From Microbacteriaceae bacterium (GTDB lineage: Bacteria; Actinomycetota; Actinomycetes; Actinomycetales; Microbacteriaceae): 64,000 nt of DNA. Location of the stretch: assembly GCA_004297935.1 (NCBI GenBank), contig SCRE01000002.1, forward strand, positions 85,874 to 149,873, written 5' to 3'. The notes beneath the pieces were generated by a model. It saw nothing but the letters and a program-made list of their open reading frames with translations, was not told the origin of the DNA and did not search any database. The stretch's first letter is position 1. The number at the start of each line of letters is the position of its first letter. Below are positions 54,854 through 62,992 of this stretch, piece by piece. The translations under genes were made by a program, and so were the position numbers.

Positions 54854-54890
54854 TTGTGTCACAGATTTGCCAAGTGTGGCACACAATAGT
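54854..54890 (-). promoter_or_regulatory. Candidate operator/promoter of the toxin-antitoxin module
   Basis: On the minus strand TTGTGTGCCACA and TGTGACACAA form an imperfect inverted repeat around TTGGCA, and TGCCA-AGTG-TGGCA is nested within it. TTGGCA with CTATGC 18 bases later could be the promoter. Such palindromes over the promoter are usual for autoregulated modules. Confidence 0.4.
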
Positions 54891-54969
54891 CATGCAAGGG
54901 CGTTTCACGGTGACGAGCGCCGGGGGATTGGGGCCTACTCGCATTCAGAGCAGTTCGGGCAGAGAACTA

Positions 54970-55165
54970 CCCAATCGTGATCCTGTGCGACCAGGATGGC
55001 GCGCGGCATCCGGATCGGGTCGCGGCGGCGGTGCGCGGCCTCACCGACGGGGCACTGTTGCAGTTCATGGATGCCCAACTCATCGACGCGCACGGGTCAC
55101 CGCGGGCGGGTCCCTGTTCGCCACGCTCGAGCTCGACGCGCAGACGCACTGAACTCGTCGCCTGC
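54970..55165 (+). pseudogene. Fragment duplicated from the GT2 gene at 53140
   Basis: The stretch encodes IVILCDQDGARHPDRVAAAV, then GALLQFMDAQLIDAHGSP, aligning with residues 96-158 of the GT2 and at about 85-90% base identity by eye. A deletion of roughly 18 bases after the GSP codons shifts the frame. There is no start or C-terminal half. The toxin-antitoxin pair lies between the full gene and this fragment. Confidence 0.8.
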
Positions 55166-55237
55166 ATCCGGAGGGTCGTGCCGGGGAGTGCTGATATTTG
55201 TGCAGACGATTACCGATGCCGGCGCGACCTGTTGGGC

Positions 55238-55263
55238 TATAGCATTGGATGTATATAGCATTG
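55238..55263 (+). promoter_or_regulatory. Direct repeats before the broken toxin gene
   Basis: TATAGCATTG occurs at 55238-55247 and 55254-55263, 16 bases apart, ending five bases before the ATG at 55269. Likely a promoter/operator of the higBA-like module. Confidence 0.4.
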
Positions 55264-55268
55264 ATGGT

Positions 55269-55446
55269 ATGGCTAGGTTGTACGGGGTCGAGATCGAGCC
55301 GGAGGTGCAGATGTGGTTGGAGGGTCTGTCCGACCGTGACTTCGGCCCGGGTCGACTTCCGCGTCGGCCTGCTGGCCGAGCAGGCGGAAGCACTGGGGGA
55401 GCGGTATTCGCGCCATCTTGGCGGGAAGGTGCGGGAACTGAGGACG
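55269..55446 (+). pseudogene. Broken RelE/HigB-type toxin gene
   Basis: The start encodes MARLYGVEIEPEVQMWLEGL and then SDRDFG. Homology continues in a different frame from about 55345 (VDFRVGLLAEQAEALGERYS, then GGKVRELR), so a frameshift lies near 55341-55355. The frame then runs straight into the antitoxin without the usual C-terminal part of about 45 residues (the strands after RELR carrying the catalytic basic residues). The toxin is therefore doubly inactivated. Confidence 0.75.
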
Positions 55447-55746
55447 ATGAAGATGGATGCTCACAGCAGCTATAAGGACGTCGCCGCCGCCAGGCGCGGT
55501 GGCAGGGAGTACCGCGAAGGTTACGAGGAGGGCCGCCGGGCGTTTGAGTTGGGCCGGGCTGTCCGGGAGCGCCGGCTGGCGCTGGGCCTGTCCCAGGCCG
55601 AGGCCGCTGCGCGCGCGGGGATGACACAGCCCGCGCTGTCCCGCCTGGAGACAGGTGGCGCCGTGCCGACCATCCTCGTCCTGGACAGAGTGTCGGCCGC
55701 GCTCGACGCGGAACTCGTCGTCGCTATCGCGCCCCGCGCCGCCTGA
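55447..55746 (+). CDS. XRE-family antitoxin (HTH_3), apparently orphaned
   Basis: A 99-residue protein with an N-terminal helix (ARRGGREYREGYEEGRRAFELG) that would wrap the toxin and a helix-turn-helix domain: VRERRLALGLSQAEAAARAG, MTQPALSRLETGG and VLDRVSAALDAELVV. This layout is standard for HigA-like partners of Gp49/HigB toxins. ATG at 55447, with another at 55453. The toxin gene upstream is broken, so the antitoxin may now serve only as a repressor, possibly of related modules elsewhere. Confidence 0.82.
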   Translation: MKMDAHSSYKDVAAARRGGREYREGYEEGRRAFELGRAVRERRLALGLSQAEAAARAGMTQPALSRLETGGAVPTILVLDRVSAALDAELVVAIAPRAA

Positions 55747-56068
55747 CTCGGAAAGCCCTTGCGGACACCTTCGCGAGACAAGATGCGCCGAGGCATGTTT
55801 ACAATGAAGGGCTTCTCCACGAACTTGGCCCCGTGATTGGGATGTCGCGGAGTTGGATCTGGCGCTATTCGCGTGATTGTGGGCCTGCGAGAGAGTCGAG
55901 CCAGCCGTTGACGAGGGCCGGCTTGGTCGTAGCGATGTCAGAACCCGTTTGCTAGACAACGTCGTTCTGTCTTCCACGTGCTGCTATCTCGGAGCCCGAT
56001 GAGCAGCCAAGCCAAGAATGCCCCAGCGATTTGCAGGGGTATTCTGGGCTTTCGACGCTCTAGCGGGG
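55747..56068. other. Intergenic region between two convergent antitoxin-like genes
   Basis: About 320 bases without a convincing gene; several short frames exist but none shows a recognisable motif. It contains the strong hairpin at 56012-56048. AGAAC and GTTCT around 55931-55959 form a loose inverted repeat of unknown meaning. Confidence 0.4.
56012..56048 (+). terminator. Strong hairpin, likely bidirectional terminator
   Basis: CCAAGAATGCCCC at 56012-56024 pairs with GGGGTATTCTGGG at 56036-56048 over an 11-base loop, with one G-T pair and one mismatch. It lies between converging genes. No long T-run follows, as is common in high-GC actinobacteria. Confidence 0.5.
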
Positions 56069-56308
56069 CTAGGTTGTGCGGTTGCGTTCCCGAGTTCGCC
56101 GACGCTCGGGGTGAGCGTTGGCCTTCTCTAGCGTCTCGACCAACTCGGGGTCAGACAGGAAAGCCCGTTCCGCCTGCGTGAGTACGACCGCCGGTTCGAA
56201 GATGATCGTGCCGTCGGACTCCTCACGGACGAGATATTGGCTGTGGTGTGCCATGCTGCCAAGGCTGACTCGCTTGCGCGTGTCGACCTGGACCAGTGTT
56301 CCATTCAT
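56069..56308 (-). CDS. Small antitoxin-like protein
   Basis: A 79-residue protein: GTLVQVDTRKRVSLGSM forms a strand-turn-strand start like AbrB-type swapped-hairpin proteins, followed by YLVREESDGTIIFEPAVVLT and the helical FLSDPELVETLEKANAHP. Proteins with this pattern are annotated as antitoxins in actinobacteria. GGAGGATCCCT before the ATG at 56308 fixes the start. It is divergent from the RelE-like gene at 56460, not in the usual tandem order, but may still pair with it. Confidence 0.6.
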   Translation of the reverse strand: MNGTLVQVDTRKRVSLGSMAHHSQYLVREESDGTIIFEPAVVLTQAERAFLSDPELVETLEKANAHPERRRTRERNRTT

Positions 56309-56399
56309 AGGGATCCTCCGTCTTGTCCAATGCGGACGCGGAAACGCTCGACCTTTCAAATCGGATGGTTTCATTTCGTAAAACGACTATAGCACCGTA

Positions 56400-56449
56400 T
56401 TGCACCGATGTGGTAATGCCGTATAACCCCAATGTGGCAGTGATGTATA
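56400..56449 (+). promoter_or_regulatory. Promoter with two direct repeats between divergent toxin/antitoxin-like genes
   Basis: TTGCAC at 56400-56405, 16 bases, TATAAC at 56422-56427 is a good promoter. A 19-base direct repeat occurs at 56407-56425 and 56431-56449 (RATGTGGYARTG...GTATA), overlapping the -10 and the region after it. It looks like a repressor binding array serving the gene at 56460. Confidence 0.5.
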
Positions 56450-56459
56450 GGATGGCGTT

Positions 56460-56744
56460 ATGCGAGTCGAATTCTCCGAAGAAGCTGACGACAAGCTCGA
56501 TTTCTACGAGCAGACCGATCGACAGCTGTACGACGCGTTCTTTGATGTCATCGACCTGATCGCGAACGACTCAAGCGAGGTGTTTCTTCGGCGGCACTAT
56601 CTGCGTCCGCCGGGGGCGTATGCCGTGGAGGTGGTTGTACGCGCCCGCAGCACCAACGATGTTTACTACCTGTTCTGGGAAGAAGAGCCCGGCGGTGTGG
56701 CGTTCATCAAGGCGGTTGCGACCACGCACACCCGACTCAGCTGA
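56460..56744 (+). CDS. Small RelE/ParE-like protein, possible toxin
   Basis: A 94-residue protein beginning MRVEFSEEADDKLDFYEQ, in the manner of RelE/ParE toxins, with the later strands AYAVEVVVRARSTNDVYYLFW and GGVAFIKAVATTHTRL. The order of one helix pair followed by an antiparallel sheet fits that fold. The usual R-x-x-Y catalytic end is not clear. It is acidic for a RelE toxin. The likely partner is the divergent 79-residue antitoxin-like protein. Confidence 0.6.
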   Translation: MRVEFSEEADDKLDFYEQTDRQLYDAFFDVIDLIANDSSEVFLRRHYLRPPGAYAVEVVVRARSTNDVYYLFWEEEPGGVAFIKAVATTHTRLS

Positions 56745-57025
56745 TTTGTGCGTGCTTTTGTCAAGCGGGCGGGAACCATGGGAAACCATGCCTACGTGGC
56801 CGGAAAATCCGCGCTCAAACGGCCGACTTCGCGAGTTGGCTCTGCCGGGGTTCCAGGGGAGGTGAACAGGGCACGCAATTGGTGTTTCGTCTCGATTTGT
56901 CGTTCCACGCGTGATTGCGTGTCTCGGTTAGCTGTAGGTTCCTGGGGCGTCCGGCATTCTGTGACAGTTCTCCCTCTGTTGCAGGGTATCGACCGCGTCG
57001 CAGTGGAGGCTATGTCTGGATTGCC

Positions 57026-57721
57026 CTATCTGCCGGTTGGTGCTGGTTGCGCTGGTAGCGTTTGGATCGCTTGGACAAACCATGACGTGATCGTGGTGGG
57101 GTGGGTGATGGCTGTTCCCACGGTAACCGCGAATGCCCCGGCGTCGATGGCCGCCCGGGCGTCGGCGGGACTCTGGATGCGGCCCTCGGCCATGACCGGG
57201 GCGGAGAGCCGGGCGGCTAGTTCGCCGATCAGGCTGAGGTCGGGCCCCTGGGTTTGCCTGCGTTCGGTCGTGTATCCGGCGAGTGTCGTTCCGATGAGGT
57301 CGGCCCCGGCGTCCTGGGCGGCGATGCCGTCGTCGAGACTGCCACAGTCTGCCATGACCGGCAGTCCGGTCGTCTCGTGCAGCGCGCGGACGGTTTCCGC
57401 GAGGCTCAGCCGGTCAGGCCGTTGTCGGCGGGTGCCGTCGAGGGCGATGATGTCCGCTCCGGCCGCGGCGACGGCGAGGGCGTCGTTCAGTGTAGGGGTG
57501 ATGAAGACGTCATCGCCGGGCACTTTGACCAGGCCAATCAGGGGGAGGGGCACGCTGTCGTGGATCAGCCGGATCTCCTCTAAACCCTGGGCCCGTATCC
57601 CTGCAGCGCCACCCCGGGCTGCGGACTGTGCCATGAACAGCATCGATTGAGGGTTGTGCAGAGGCTCCCCCGGGTATGCCTGGCATGAGACGATCAGCCC
57701 GCCGCGGATGGTCTCTAGCAT
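57026..57721 (-). CDS. nanE: N-acetylmannosamine-6-phosphate 2-epimerase (NanE)
   Basis: NanE converts ManNAc-6-P to GlcNAc-6-P, the step after NanK in sialic-acid use. The 231-residue TIM-barrel protein has GGLIVSCQAYPGEPLHNP, PLIGLVKVPGDDVFITPT (catalytic Lys), IALDGTRRQRP, VMADCGSLDDG and the phosphate site VMAEGRIQSPADARAA with AVTVGTAIT. AGGAG before the ATG at 57721 lies inside the 3' end of nanK, which it overlaps by seven bases. The open frame upstream is a shadow of nanK. Confidence 0.95.
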   Translation of the reverse strand: MLETIRGGLIVSCQAYPGEPLHNPQSMLFMAQSAARGGAAGIRAQGLEEIRLIHDSVPLPLIGLVKVPGDDVFITPTLNDALAVAAAGADIIALDGTRRQRPDRLSLAETVRALHETTGLPVMADCGSLDDGIAAQDAGADLIGTTLAGYTTERRQTQGPDLSLIGELAARLSAPVMAEGRIQSPADARAAIDAGAFAVTVGTAITHPTTITSWFVQAIQTLPAQPAPTGR

Positions 57722-58635
57722 TGTGGTCTCCTGAGGCGTATTGCGATGGTGGCGGCACCGATGATGGCCGCGTCCTGGCCGAGGGCGGCCGGTACGACTG
57801 GCACGCTGGCGAGTGCCGGCAGCGCGGTGGATCGTACCCCTTGCAGGAGCGGGCGCCACCATGGGTCTCCGGCGTCTTGCAGTCCTCCTGCGATGACGAC
57901 CACCCCGGGGTCGGCCACATTCACGAGCCCGCCGATCGCCGCACCGAGCGCGTGTGCGGAGAGCGTCACGGCATGGCGGGCTACGGGGTCGTCCTTGACG
58001 CGGCGCAATACGTCGGGCGCGCTGGCGGTGTCGGCACCCCCGCCGAGGTGCCGGTAGAGTCTGGCCAGTCCGGGTCCGGAGGAGATGGCCTCGACATGGC
58101 CGAGTATCCCGCAGGAGCATCGGAGGCCGTCGGCTTCTTGGGACGGGATGTGCCCGAGGTGTCCGGCGGCGCCGTGCGCGCCTATCAGGGGCGAACCGTC
58201 CACGACTAGTGCGCCGCCGATGCCGGTTCCGGCGGCGACCAGCAGCACTGTGCTGTGACCGGCGCCGGCCCCGAAAACCGCCTCTCCGACGGCATGCGCG
58301 TGCGCGTCATTCCTGACGACCACCTCCACACCGAATGCCTCACGCATGGCGTGGGCGATGTCTGTGCCAGCCCAGTCGGTGATGGTGTCGGTGGCCGAGG
58401 TCACGCGTCCGGTTTCCGGGTCGATGACTCCGGCCGCACCGACCCCCACAGCACTGATTTCTCGGCCGTCGAGGAGTGTGGCTGCGATCTGGATTGCCTC
58501 TTGGAGGACCCGGGACGGGCCGAGACGCGCGGGGGTCGGGGCTTGGGCCCGCTCGAGGACGTCTCCGGATGCTGTAATGACACCGGTGCTGATCTTCGTG
58601 CCCCCGATGTCGATCCCCAGCGCTGGGCGGGTCAC
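57715..58635 (-). CDS. nanK: ROK-family N-acetylmannosamine kinase (NanK)
   Basis: The 306-residue kinase phosphorylates ManNAc at O6. LGIDIGGTKISTGVI is the ATP phosphate site, VGAAGVIDPETG and VVVRNDAHAHAVGEAVFG (catalytic Asp) follow, then VAAGTGIGGALVVDG. The zinc motif reads RCSCGILGHVEAISSG: the third Cys of the usual C-x-C-G-x-x-G-C is His here, which may still bind zinc. GTG at 58635 overlaps the regulator stop (GTGA). The role is assigned from the operon with NanE and NanA; another ROK sugar kinase activity is possible. Confidence 0.9.
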   Translation of the reverse strand: MTRPALGIDIGGTKISTGVITASGDVLERAQAPTPARLGPSRVLQEAIQIAATLLDGREISAVGVGAAGVIDPETGRVTSATDTITDWAGTDIAHAMREAFGVEVVVRNDAHAHAVGEAVFGAGAGHSTVLLVAAGTGIGGALVVDGSPLIGAHGAAGHLGHIPSQEADGLRCSCGILGHVEAISSGPGLARLYRHLGGGADTASAPDVLRRVKDDPVARHAVTLSAHALGAAIGGLVNVADPGVVVIAGGLQDAGDPWWRPLLQGVRSTALPALASVPVVPAALGQDAAIIGAATIAIRLRRPQC

Positions 58636-59339
58636 CGTTCCCCGCCATCCCGTGTGATGGCGAAGTGGAAGCTGTAGCGGTCCGAGCGGTACAGCGTCCG
58701 CGCGAATTCGATCGGTTTGCCCCGTCGCGAGCAGCTCACCCGCTCGACGCACAGCGCGGGTGCCCCCTGCGCCACCTCCAGCAGGCGACTGTCCTCGGCG
58801 CCGAGCGCCACGGACCGGATCTCTTGCTCGGCCCGGTACACCTCCAGCCCCGCATCTGCCAGCTGCTCGTACAGGGACCGGCCCAGGTCCAGGTCTGTGA
58901 GATCCAGCACGGACCGCGGGACGTGCACGTCCTCTAGTGCCATCGGATTCGCGTCTGCGAGGCGGAGGCGCCTCAGGTGGGTGCATTCGGCGCCGGGCTC
59001 GATTCCGAGGTGGCGTGCGATGGGCTCGCTGGCCTCGGCGAGCCATGCGCCTAGGACGCGCGACGACGGGACGAACCCTCGGCTGACCATGTCTTCGGTG
59101 AAGGAAGTCAGCCGGGGCGCCTTGGAGATGTCCATCGACCCGACGAAGGTCCCCGACCCGTGAATGTTGTATACGCGTCCCTGCTCGATGAGTTTGGCGA
59201 TGGCGGCGCGCACGGTCATCCGGCTGACGTTGTAGACCGACATCAGTTCCCGCTCCGAGGGCAGCACCTGGTGAGGTGAGAGCGTTTCCGTGATCGTCTT
59301 GGTGATCCCGTCGGCGACCATCTCGTATTTGTGTGTCAT
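58632..59339 (-). CDS. GntR/HutC-family transcriptional regulator with UTRA domain
   Basis: A 235-residue regulator. Residues 1-75 form the winged helix: LSPHQVLPSERELMSVYNVSR, MTVRAAIAKLIEQGRVYN and GSGTFVG. The UTRA effector domain (about residues 95-235) has YEQLADAGLEVYRAEQEIRSV and LCVERVSC. Such proteins respond to phosphorylated amino sugars such as GlcNAc-6-P, which is the product of NanE here. AGGGGGC is before the ATG. It probably represses both its own operon and nanA-ABC from the sites in the spacer. Confidence 0.93.
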   Translation of the reverse strand: MTHKYEMVADGITKTITETLSPHQVLPSERELMSVYNVSRMTVRAAIAKLIEQGRVYNIHGSGTFVGSMDISKAPRLTSFTEDMVSRGFVPSSRVLGAWLAEASEPIARHLGIEPGAECTHLRRLRLADANPMALEDVHVPRSVLDLTDLDLGRSLYEQLADAGLEVYRAEQEIRSVALGAEDSRLLEVAQGAPALCVERVSCSRRGKPIEFARTLYRSDRYSFHFAITRDGGER

Positions 59340-59410
59340 GTAGCCCCCTGTGTCTGCAGCCTTTCTCCTTGTGGTCGCGCCATACCGCTACCTCCGGGCA
59401 CGGTACTCCT

Positions 59411-59439
59411 GTACTTGAGTCATGATATCAGGTAAGTAC
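59411..59439. promoter_or_regulatory. Inverted repeat in the nan control region
   Basis: GTACTT and AAGTAC, six-base arms, flank a 17-base centre that includes the palindrome TGATATCA. TACTTGAG is also repeated as CACTTGAG at 59440-59447. Candidate regulator binding site or promoter element for the gntR-nanK-nanE operon. Confidence 0.35.
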
Positions 59440-59594
59440 CACTTGAGCGGTCTAATTTCGATCTCCAATGATGTCATGTGCTGCCAGATGGCCTGCAAGA
59501 TCCCTTATTTTGCCTACAAGTTGTGCCCTTTGAGTCATCTGGAGAACTCTGGCCGGGCAGCTCGCTTCTGATACATGCTTGTGGCAATCAGATA

Positions 59595-59610
59595 ACAGGA
59601 CTAGACCAGT
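59595..59610. promoter_or_regulatory. dre-like operator for the GntR/HutC regulator
   Basis: ACAGGACTAGACCAGT matches the perfect palindrome ACTGGTCTAGACCAGT at 14 of 16 positions. TGGTCTAGACCA is the known core for DasR/NagR-type HutC regulators. A half-site AGCGGTCTA lies at 59446-59454, nearer the regulator gene. Confidence 0.6.
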
Positions 59611-59720
59611 TGCGTTCTATGTTCTACTATCAGTGAAATGGCCGATCTGGATCCGGGGTTCCGGAGTCCACAGTTCGGCCAACCGAAACAGGCCACCGTC
59701 CGTGAGGAGACGAGATTCAC

Positions 59721-60656
59721 GTGGAACCGAAGGAACTTCAACAGCAACTGCAAGGCATCAGCGCGATCACATCGACAGCGTTCGACGCAGGCCAGGAGGT
59801 GGATGTCGCGGCGATGAAGCGCCACCTGCGCTTCATCGTTGACAACGGCATCACGAAAAAGAACGGCGTCGTCGTGGTCACTGGCTCCACCGGGGAGTGT
59901 GGCGCCCTCTCCACGCAAGAGCGGGTGCGTGTCTGGGATGCGGCCTTGGAAGAGGTCGGTGATGAGCTTCCCGTGGTCGCGGGCGTCAACCACAGCAACC
60001 TCCGCGAGGCCATCGAGATGGCGCGGCTGGCCGAGAAGGCCGGAGCGGCCGGGATCATGGCCGTCTCCCCGTACTACTACCCGCCCCGAGCGGACGTAGT
60101 GCTCGACTTCTACAAGCGGCTTTCTGAGGCGACCCCGCTGGGAATCATGCTCTACAACAACACCGAGGTGACCCACTTCGACATTCCCGTGGACGTGCTC
60201 TCCGAGATCGCCGACCTGGAGAACGTCGTGGGAATCAAGGAATGCTCCCCGAACTTCGCCAAGATGGAGCAGTCCGCCCGTCTGCTGGGGTCGAAGCTGA
60301 CGGTGATCAACGGCCATGGCGAATTCCTGGAGCCGATGGCCGCCCTCGCCGGGACGACCGGGTTCATCTCCAGCACGGCAAACTTCGCCCCCGGCATCGC
60401 GGTGAACATGTGGAACGCCCGCTCCGCCGGAGACTACGTGAAGGCGAAGTCGATCCGCGACAACCTGACTCCATACCTGGACCTCGCCGGCAGGCTGGGC
60501 GCAAGCGGGGGCGAGCCCAAAGTGCTCTCCCTGCTCAAGTACCTCGCAGCGCAGATCGGCTCACCCGTGGGACCCGGCCGCAACCCCGTGCTGCCGCTGT
60601 CGCAGAGCGAACTGCAGGCAGCCGATGCGGCGCTTGCGGCCATCGACTTGGCCTGA
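59721..60656 (+). CDS. nanA: N-acetylneuraminate lyase (NanA), DHDPS/NAL family
   Basis: The 311-residue TIM-barrel aldolase would split N-acetylneuraminate to ManNAc and pyruvate. VVVVTGSTGECGALS is the carboxylate-binding loop, GIMLYNNTEV has the catalytic Tyr, and VVGIKECSPNF the Schiff-base Lys. GSTGE rather than GTTGE and the nan neighbours support NanA over DapA. GTG at 59721 follows GAGGAG. The ABC importer follows 45 bases later on the same strand, so uptake and cleavage are coexpressed. Confidence 0.88.
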   Translation: MEPKELQQQLQGISAITSTAFDAGQEVDVAAMKRHLRFIVDNGITKKNGVVVVTGSTGECGALSTQERVRVWDAALEEVGDELPVVAGVNHSNLREAIEMARLAEKAGAAGIMAVSPYYYPPRADVVLDFYKRLSEATPLGIMLYNNTEVTHFDIPVDVLSEIADLENVVGIKECSPNFAKMEQSARLLGSKLTVINGHGEFLEPMAALAGTTGFISSTANFAPGIAVNMWNARSAGDYVKAKSIRDNLTPYLDLAGRLGASGGEPKVLSLLKYLAAQIGSPVGPGRNPVLPLSQSELQAADAALAAIDLA

Positions 60657-60701
60657 CCAGGCGACATCAATCAACACACGAGAAAGATCAAGGGTGATTC
60701 C

Positions 60702-62030
60702 ATGAAGAAAAGAGCAATCGGACTGGTCACCGTGGGAGTCACGGCTGCGCTGGTGCTCAGCGGCTGCGGTGCGGCCAACAACGCGCCCGCGGCAACAGGC
60801 GGCACAACCACGATCAACGTCGCATACTGGCCCGGCCCCGAGCTGACCGCGATGCAGGCCGTTGTCAAGAAATACAACGCCGGCCAAGGCAAAACGGACC
60901 ACGTGTCGGTCAACCTGACGACATTCAGCACCGCCGACATGTTCAACAAAGAACTCGTCGACATGAGCACGAAGTCCTCGACCCTGGACATGTACTATAC
61001 GGCCAGCTACCTACTGGGGCAGCACGCCCCCTACCTGGTACCGCTAACCGGTGTGGACACCAAAGCCTTGCTGGCCTCCGCGGTGAAGGGATTCTCGGCC
61101 GACGGCAAATTCTACGCCGTGCCGATGGACGCCTCCTTCGTCGGGACGATCTACCGGACCGATCTGATGAAGACGCTGCTGGGCGACCCGGCCGCCCGCC
61201 AGACTTTCGAGACCATCAGCCAGAAGGTCGTCGGGAAGAAGCTGGATCCCAAGCCACCGGCCGAATGGACGTGGGACGACTACCTGGCCACGGGGGCGTA
61301 CTTCACCAAAAAGTACAACCCCAACTCGCCCACGGAGTACGGGACGATCCTCCCGGCGATGAACAGCGCATTCTCCGGCATGCAATGGGCGGGGGTGCTC
61401 TACTCCATGGGCGGCTCGTTCACCACGAAGGACGGGAAGCAGAACTTCGGGACCCCGCAGGCCAAGCAGGCAGTCGAGCTGTATGCGACCGCGATCAAGG
61501 ACGGCATCGCCTCGCCGAACTCATCCCAAGGCAACGCCACATCGCTGAACGCGGCACTCACCAGCGGGTCGGTCGCCTTCGAGATGCAGTGGCACTCCAG
61601 CCTGGCCGGCTTCAACGACGCCTCCGCGGCACCCGTCACCGCCGGCAAGGTCGCCATAGTGGCGATCCCGGGCGGGCACAAGGGGCACATGCACCTACAG
61701 GGTCTCGGGATCAACAAGTACAGTAAGCACATCGACGCCGCGAAGAAGTTCGTGAACTACCTGCTCACCCCAGCCGCGCTGGACACCTACGGCAACAACG
61801 GGGGTATTCCGCCGGCGCCGAGCTACCTCAACAGCACGCCCGCCCTCAAGCCTATCGGCGTGCTGATGAGGGACGACACCGAGAGCGAGCCGTCGATCGG
61901 CAAGGTGGACGCGTACACGGTCTCAACGCTGATCGGCAACACGCTCTCCAACGCCTGGCTCGGCAACGAGGATCCCGCAGCGGCACTGACCGCCCTCCAG
62001 GCCGCGTTGAAGAAGCAGGCCGCCGGCTAG
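60702..62030 (+). CDS. ABC importer substrate-binding lipoprotein (family 1), probably for sialic acid or a sialoside
   Basis: A 442-residue lipoprotein with signal peptide and lipobox LVLSGC (Cys at residue 22). NVAYWPGPELTAMQAVVKKYN starts the mature two-lobed fold; later parts AVPMDASFVGTIYRTDLM, WTWDDYLATGAYFTKKYN and AFEMQWHSSLAGF are typical of family 1 sugar-binding proteins. It sits between nanA and two permease genes, so sialic acid or a product of host glycans is the likely ligand. This is inference from context; the family is broad. Confidence 0.92.
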   Translation: MKKRAIGLVTVGVTAALVLSGCGAANNAPAATGGTTTINVAYWPGPELTAMQAVVKKYNAGQGKTDHVSVNLTTFSTADMFNKELVDMSTKSSTLDMYYTASYLLGQHAPYLVPLTGVDTKALLASAVKGFSADGKFYAVPMDASFVGTIYRTDLMKTLLGDPAARQTFETISQKVVGKKLDPKPPAEWTWDDYLATGAYFTKKYNPNSPTEYGTILPAMNSAFSGMQWAGVLYSMGGSFTTKDGKQNFGTPQAKQAVELYATAIKDGIASPNSSQGNATSLNAALTSGSVAFEMQWHSSLAGFNDASAAPVTAGKVAIVAIPGGHKGHMHLQGLGINKYSKHIDAAKKFVNYLLTPAALDTYGNNGGIPPAPSYLNSTPALKPIGVLMRDDTESEPSIGKVDAYTVSTLIGNTLSNAWLGNEDPAAALTALQAALKKQAAG

Positions 62031-62032
62031 CA

Positions 62033-62992
62033 ATGACGATCTCGACTCGCACGAAAGAGAACGCCGAGGTTCCCGCGGTGCACCAGCCACACGGCATTCC
62101 GCGAAAGCCCCGGCGGGCGAGGGGGGCGGCCGGCTATTGGCTCATCGCCCCCCTCGTGGCCTTCCTGCTGGCGCTGGTCGTCGCGGCCATCGTTATCGGC
62201 GTGACAACGTCCGTCCAGGCCTACACCATCGGGAGCCAGACCCATCCGTTCGCAGGCCTCGGGAATTTCGAAGCGGTGCTGGGTGACCCCGGCTTCTACC
62301 ACGCCGTCGGGTTCACCCTGGTGTTCACGGGCGGCTCGCTCGTCGGCGAGATGATCCTCGGGACAGCCCTCGCCCTCTTGTTCAACCGGGTGTTCCCGGG
62401 GAAGTCCGTCTTCTTCACACTGGCGATGTTCCCGATCCTCATCGCCCCGGCGTTCATGGCATCGCTGTGGCAACTGAGCCTGAACAGCAACGCGGGGCTC
62501 CTCGGCGCGATCTTCGCACGGCTCGGCCTGAGCCAGAACCTCCTCGGACCCTCGACCGCCGTGCCGACACTGATCGCCATCGACATCCTGCACTGGGCAC
62601 CGTTCGTGATGATCATGATCTACTCGGGACTGCGCACCGTCCCCGCCGAACTGTACGAATCCTCCACACTGGACGGCGCCGGGTACTGGAAGTCACACTT
62701 CTACGTGGTGTTCCCCTACATCATGCCGGTCATCGCGGTCACGCTGTTCCTGCGCCTGATCGACGGCCTGAAAACCTTCGACACGATCTACATCCTCACC
62801 GGAGGCGGCCCCGGCACGGAGACGACCAATATCAACATCTACGCGTACAAGCTCGCCTTCACCAACGGCAATTTTGGTCAGTCCTCGGCAACGAGCCTGA
62901 TCTTCCTCATCGTGCTGCTGATCCTCGTCCCAGCCGTCACGCGCTACATACTGCCCAAACAAACGGAACGGAAGAAGGTGAAGACGCGATGA
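62033..62992 (+). CDS. ABC importer permease (MalF/UgpA type)
   Basis: A 319-residue membrane protein with a cytoplasmic N-terminal tail and six membrane segments (about residues 35-60, 100-122, 130-152, 180-200, 230-250 and 285-305). The EAA-loop for ATPase contact is YESSTLDGAGYWKSHFYVVFP. It starts two bases after the binding-protein stop. The ATG of the second permease overlaps its stop. Confidence 0.93.
   Translation: MTISTRTKENAEVPAVHQPHGIPRKPRRARGAAGYWLIAPLVAFLLALVVAAIVIGVTTSVQAYTIGSQTHPFAGLGNFEAVLGDPGFYHAVGFTLVFTGGSLVGEMILGTALALLFNRVFPGKSVFFTLAMFPILIAPAFMASLWQLSLNSNAGLLGAIFARLGLSQNLLGPSTAVPTLIAIDILHWAPFVMIMIYSGLRTVPAELYESSTLDGAGYWKSHFYVVFPYIMPVIAVTLFLRLIDGLKTFDTIYILTGGGPGTETTNINIYAYKLAFTNGNFGQSSATSLIFLIVLLILVPAVTRYILPKQTERKKVKTR

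Larger units (their letters stand above)
59340..59720. other. Divergent control region of the nan locus
   Basis: This 381-base spacer holds no ORF. It contains an inverted repeat at 59411-59439, a dre-like half-site at 59446-59454 and a near-complete dre-like operator at 59595-59610. TACTAT near 59627 is a possible -10 for nanA, which would place the full operator over its -35 region. Confidence 0.6.

Noticed and set aside
56745..57025. Possible small gene between the RelE-like gene and nanE
   Set aside because: An open frame exists, but it mostly runs antisense to nanE, lacks a ribosome site and has low-complexity Ser/Arg composition; the spacer itself shows nothing recognisable.
57722..58120. 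Upstream extension of the nanE frame
   Set aside because: It overlaps nanK in another frame; the ATG at 57721 with AGGAG and the family length fit NanE.
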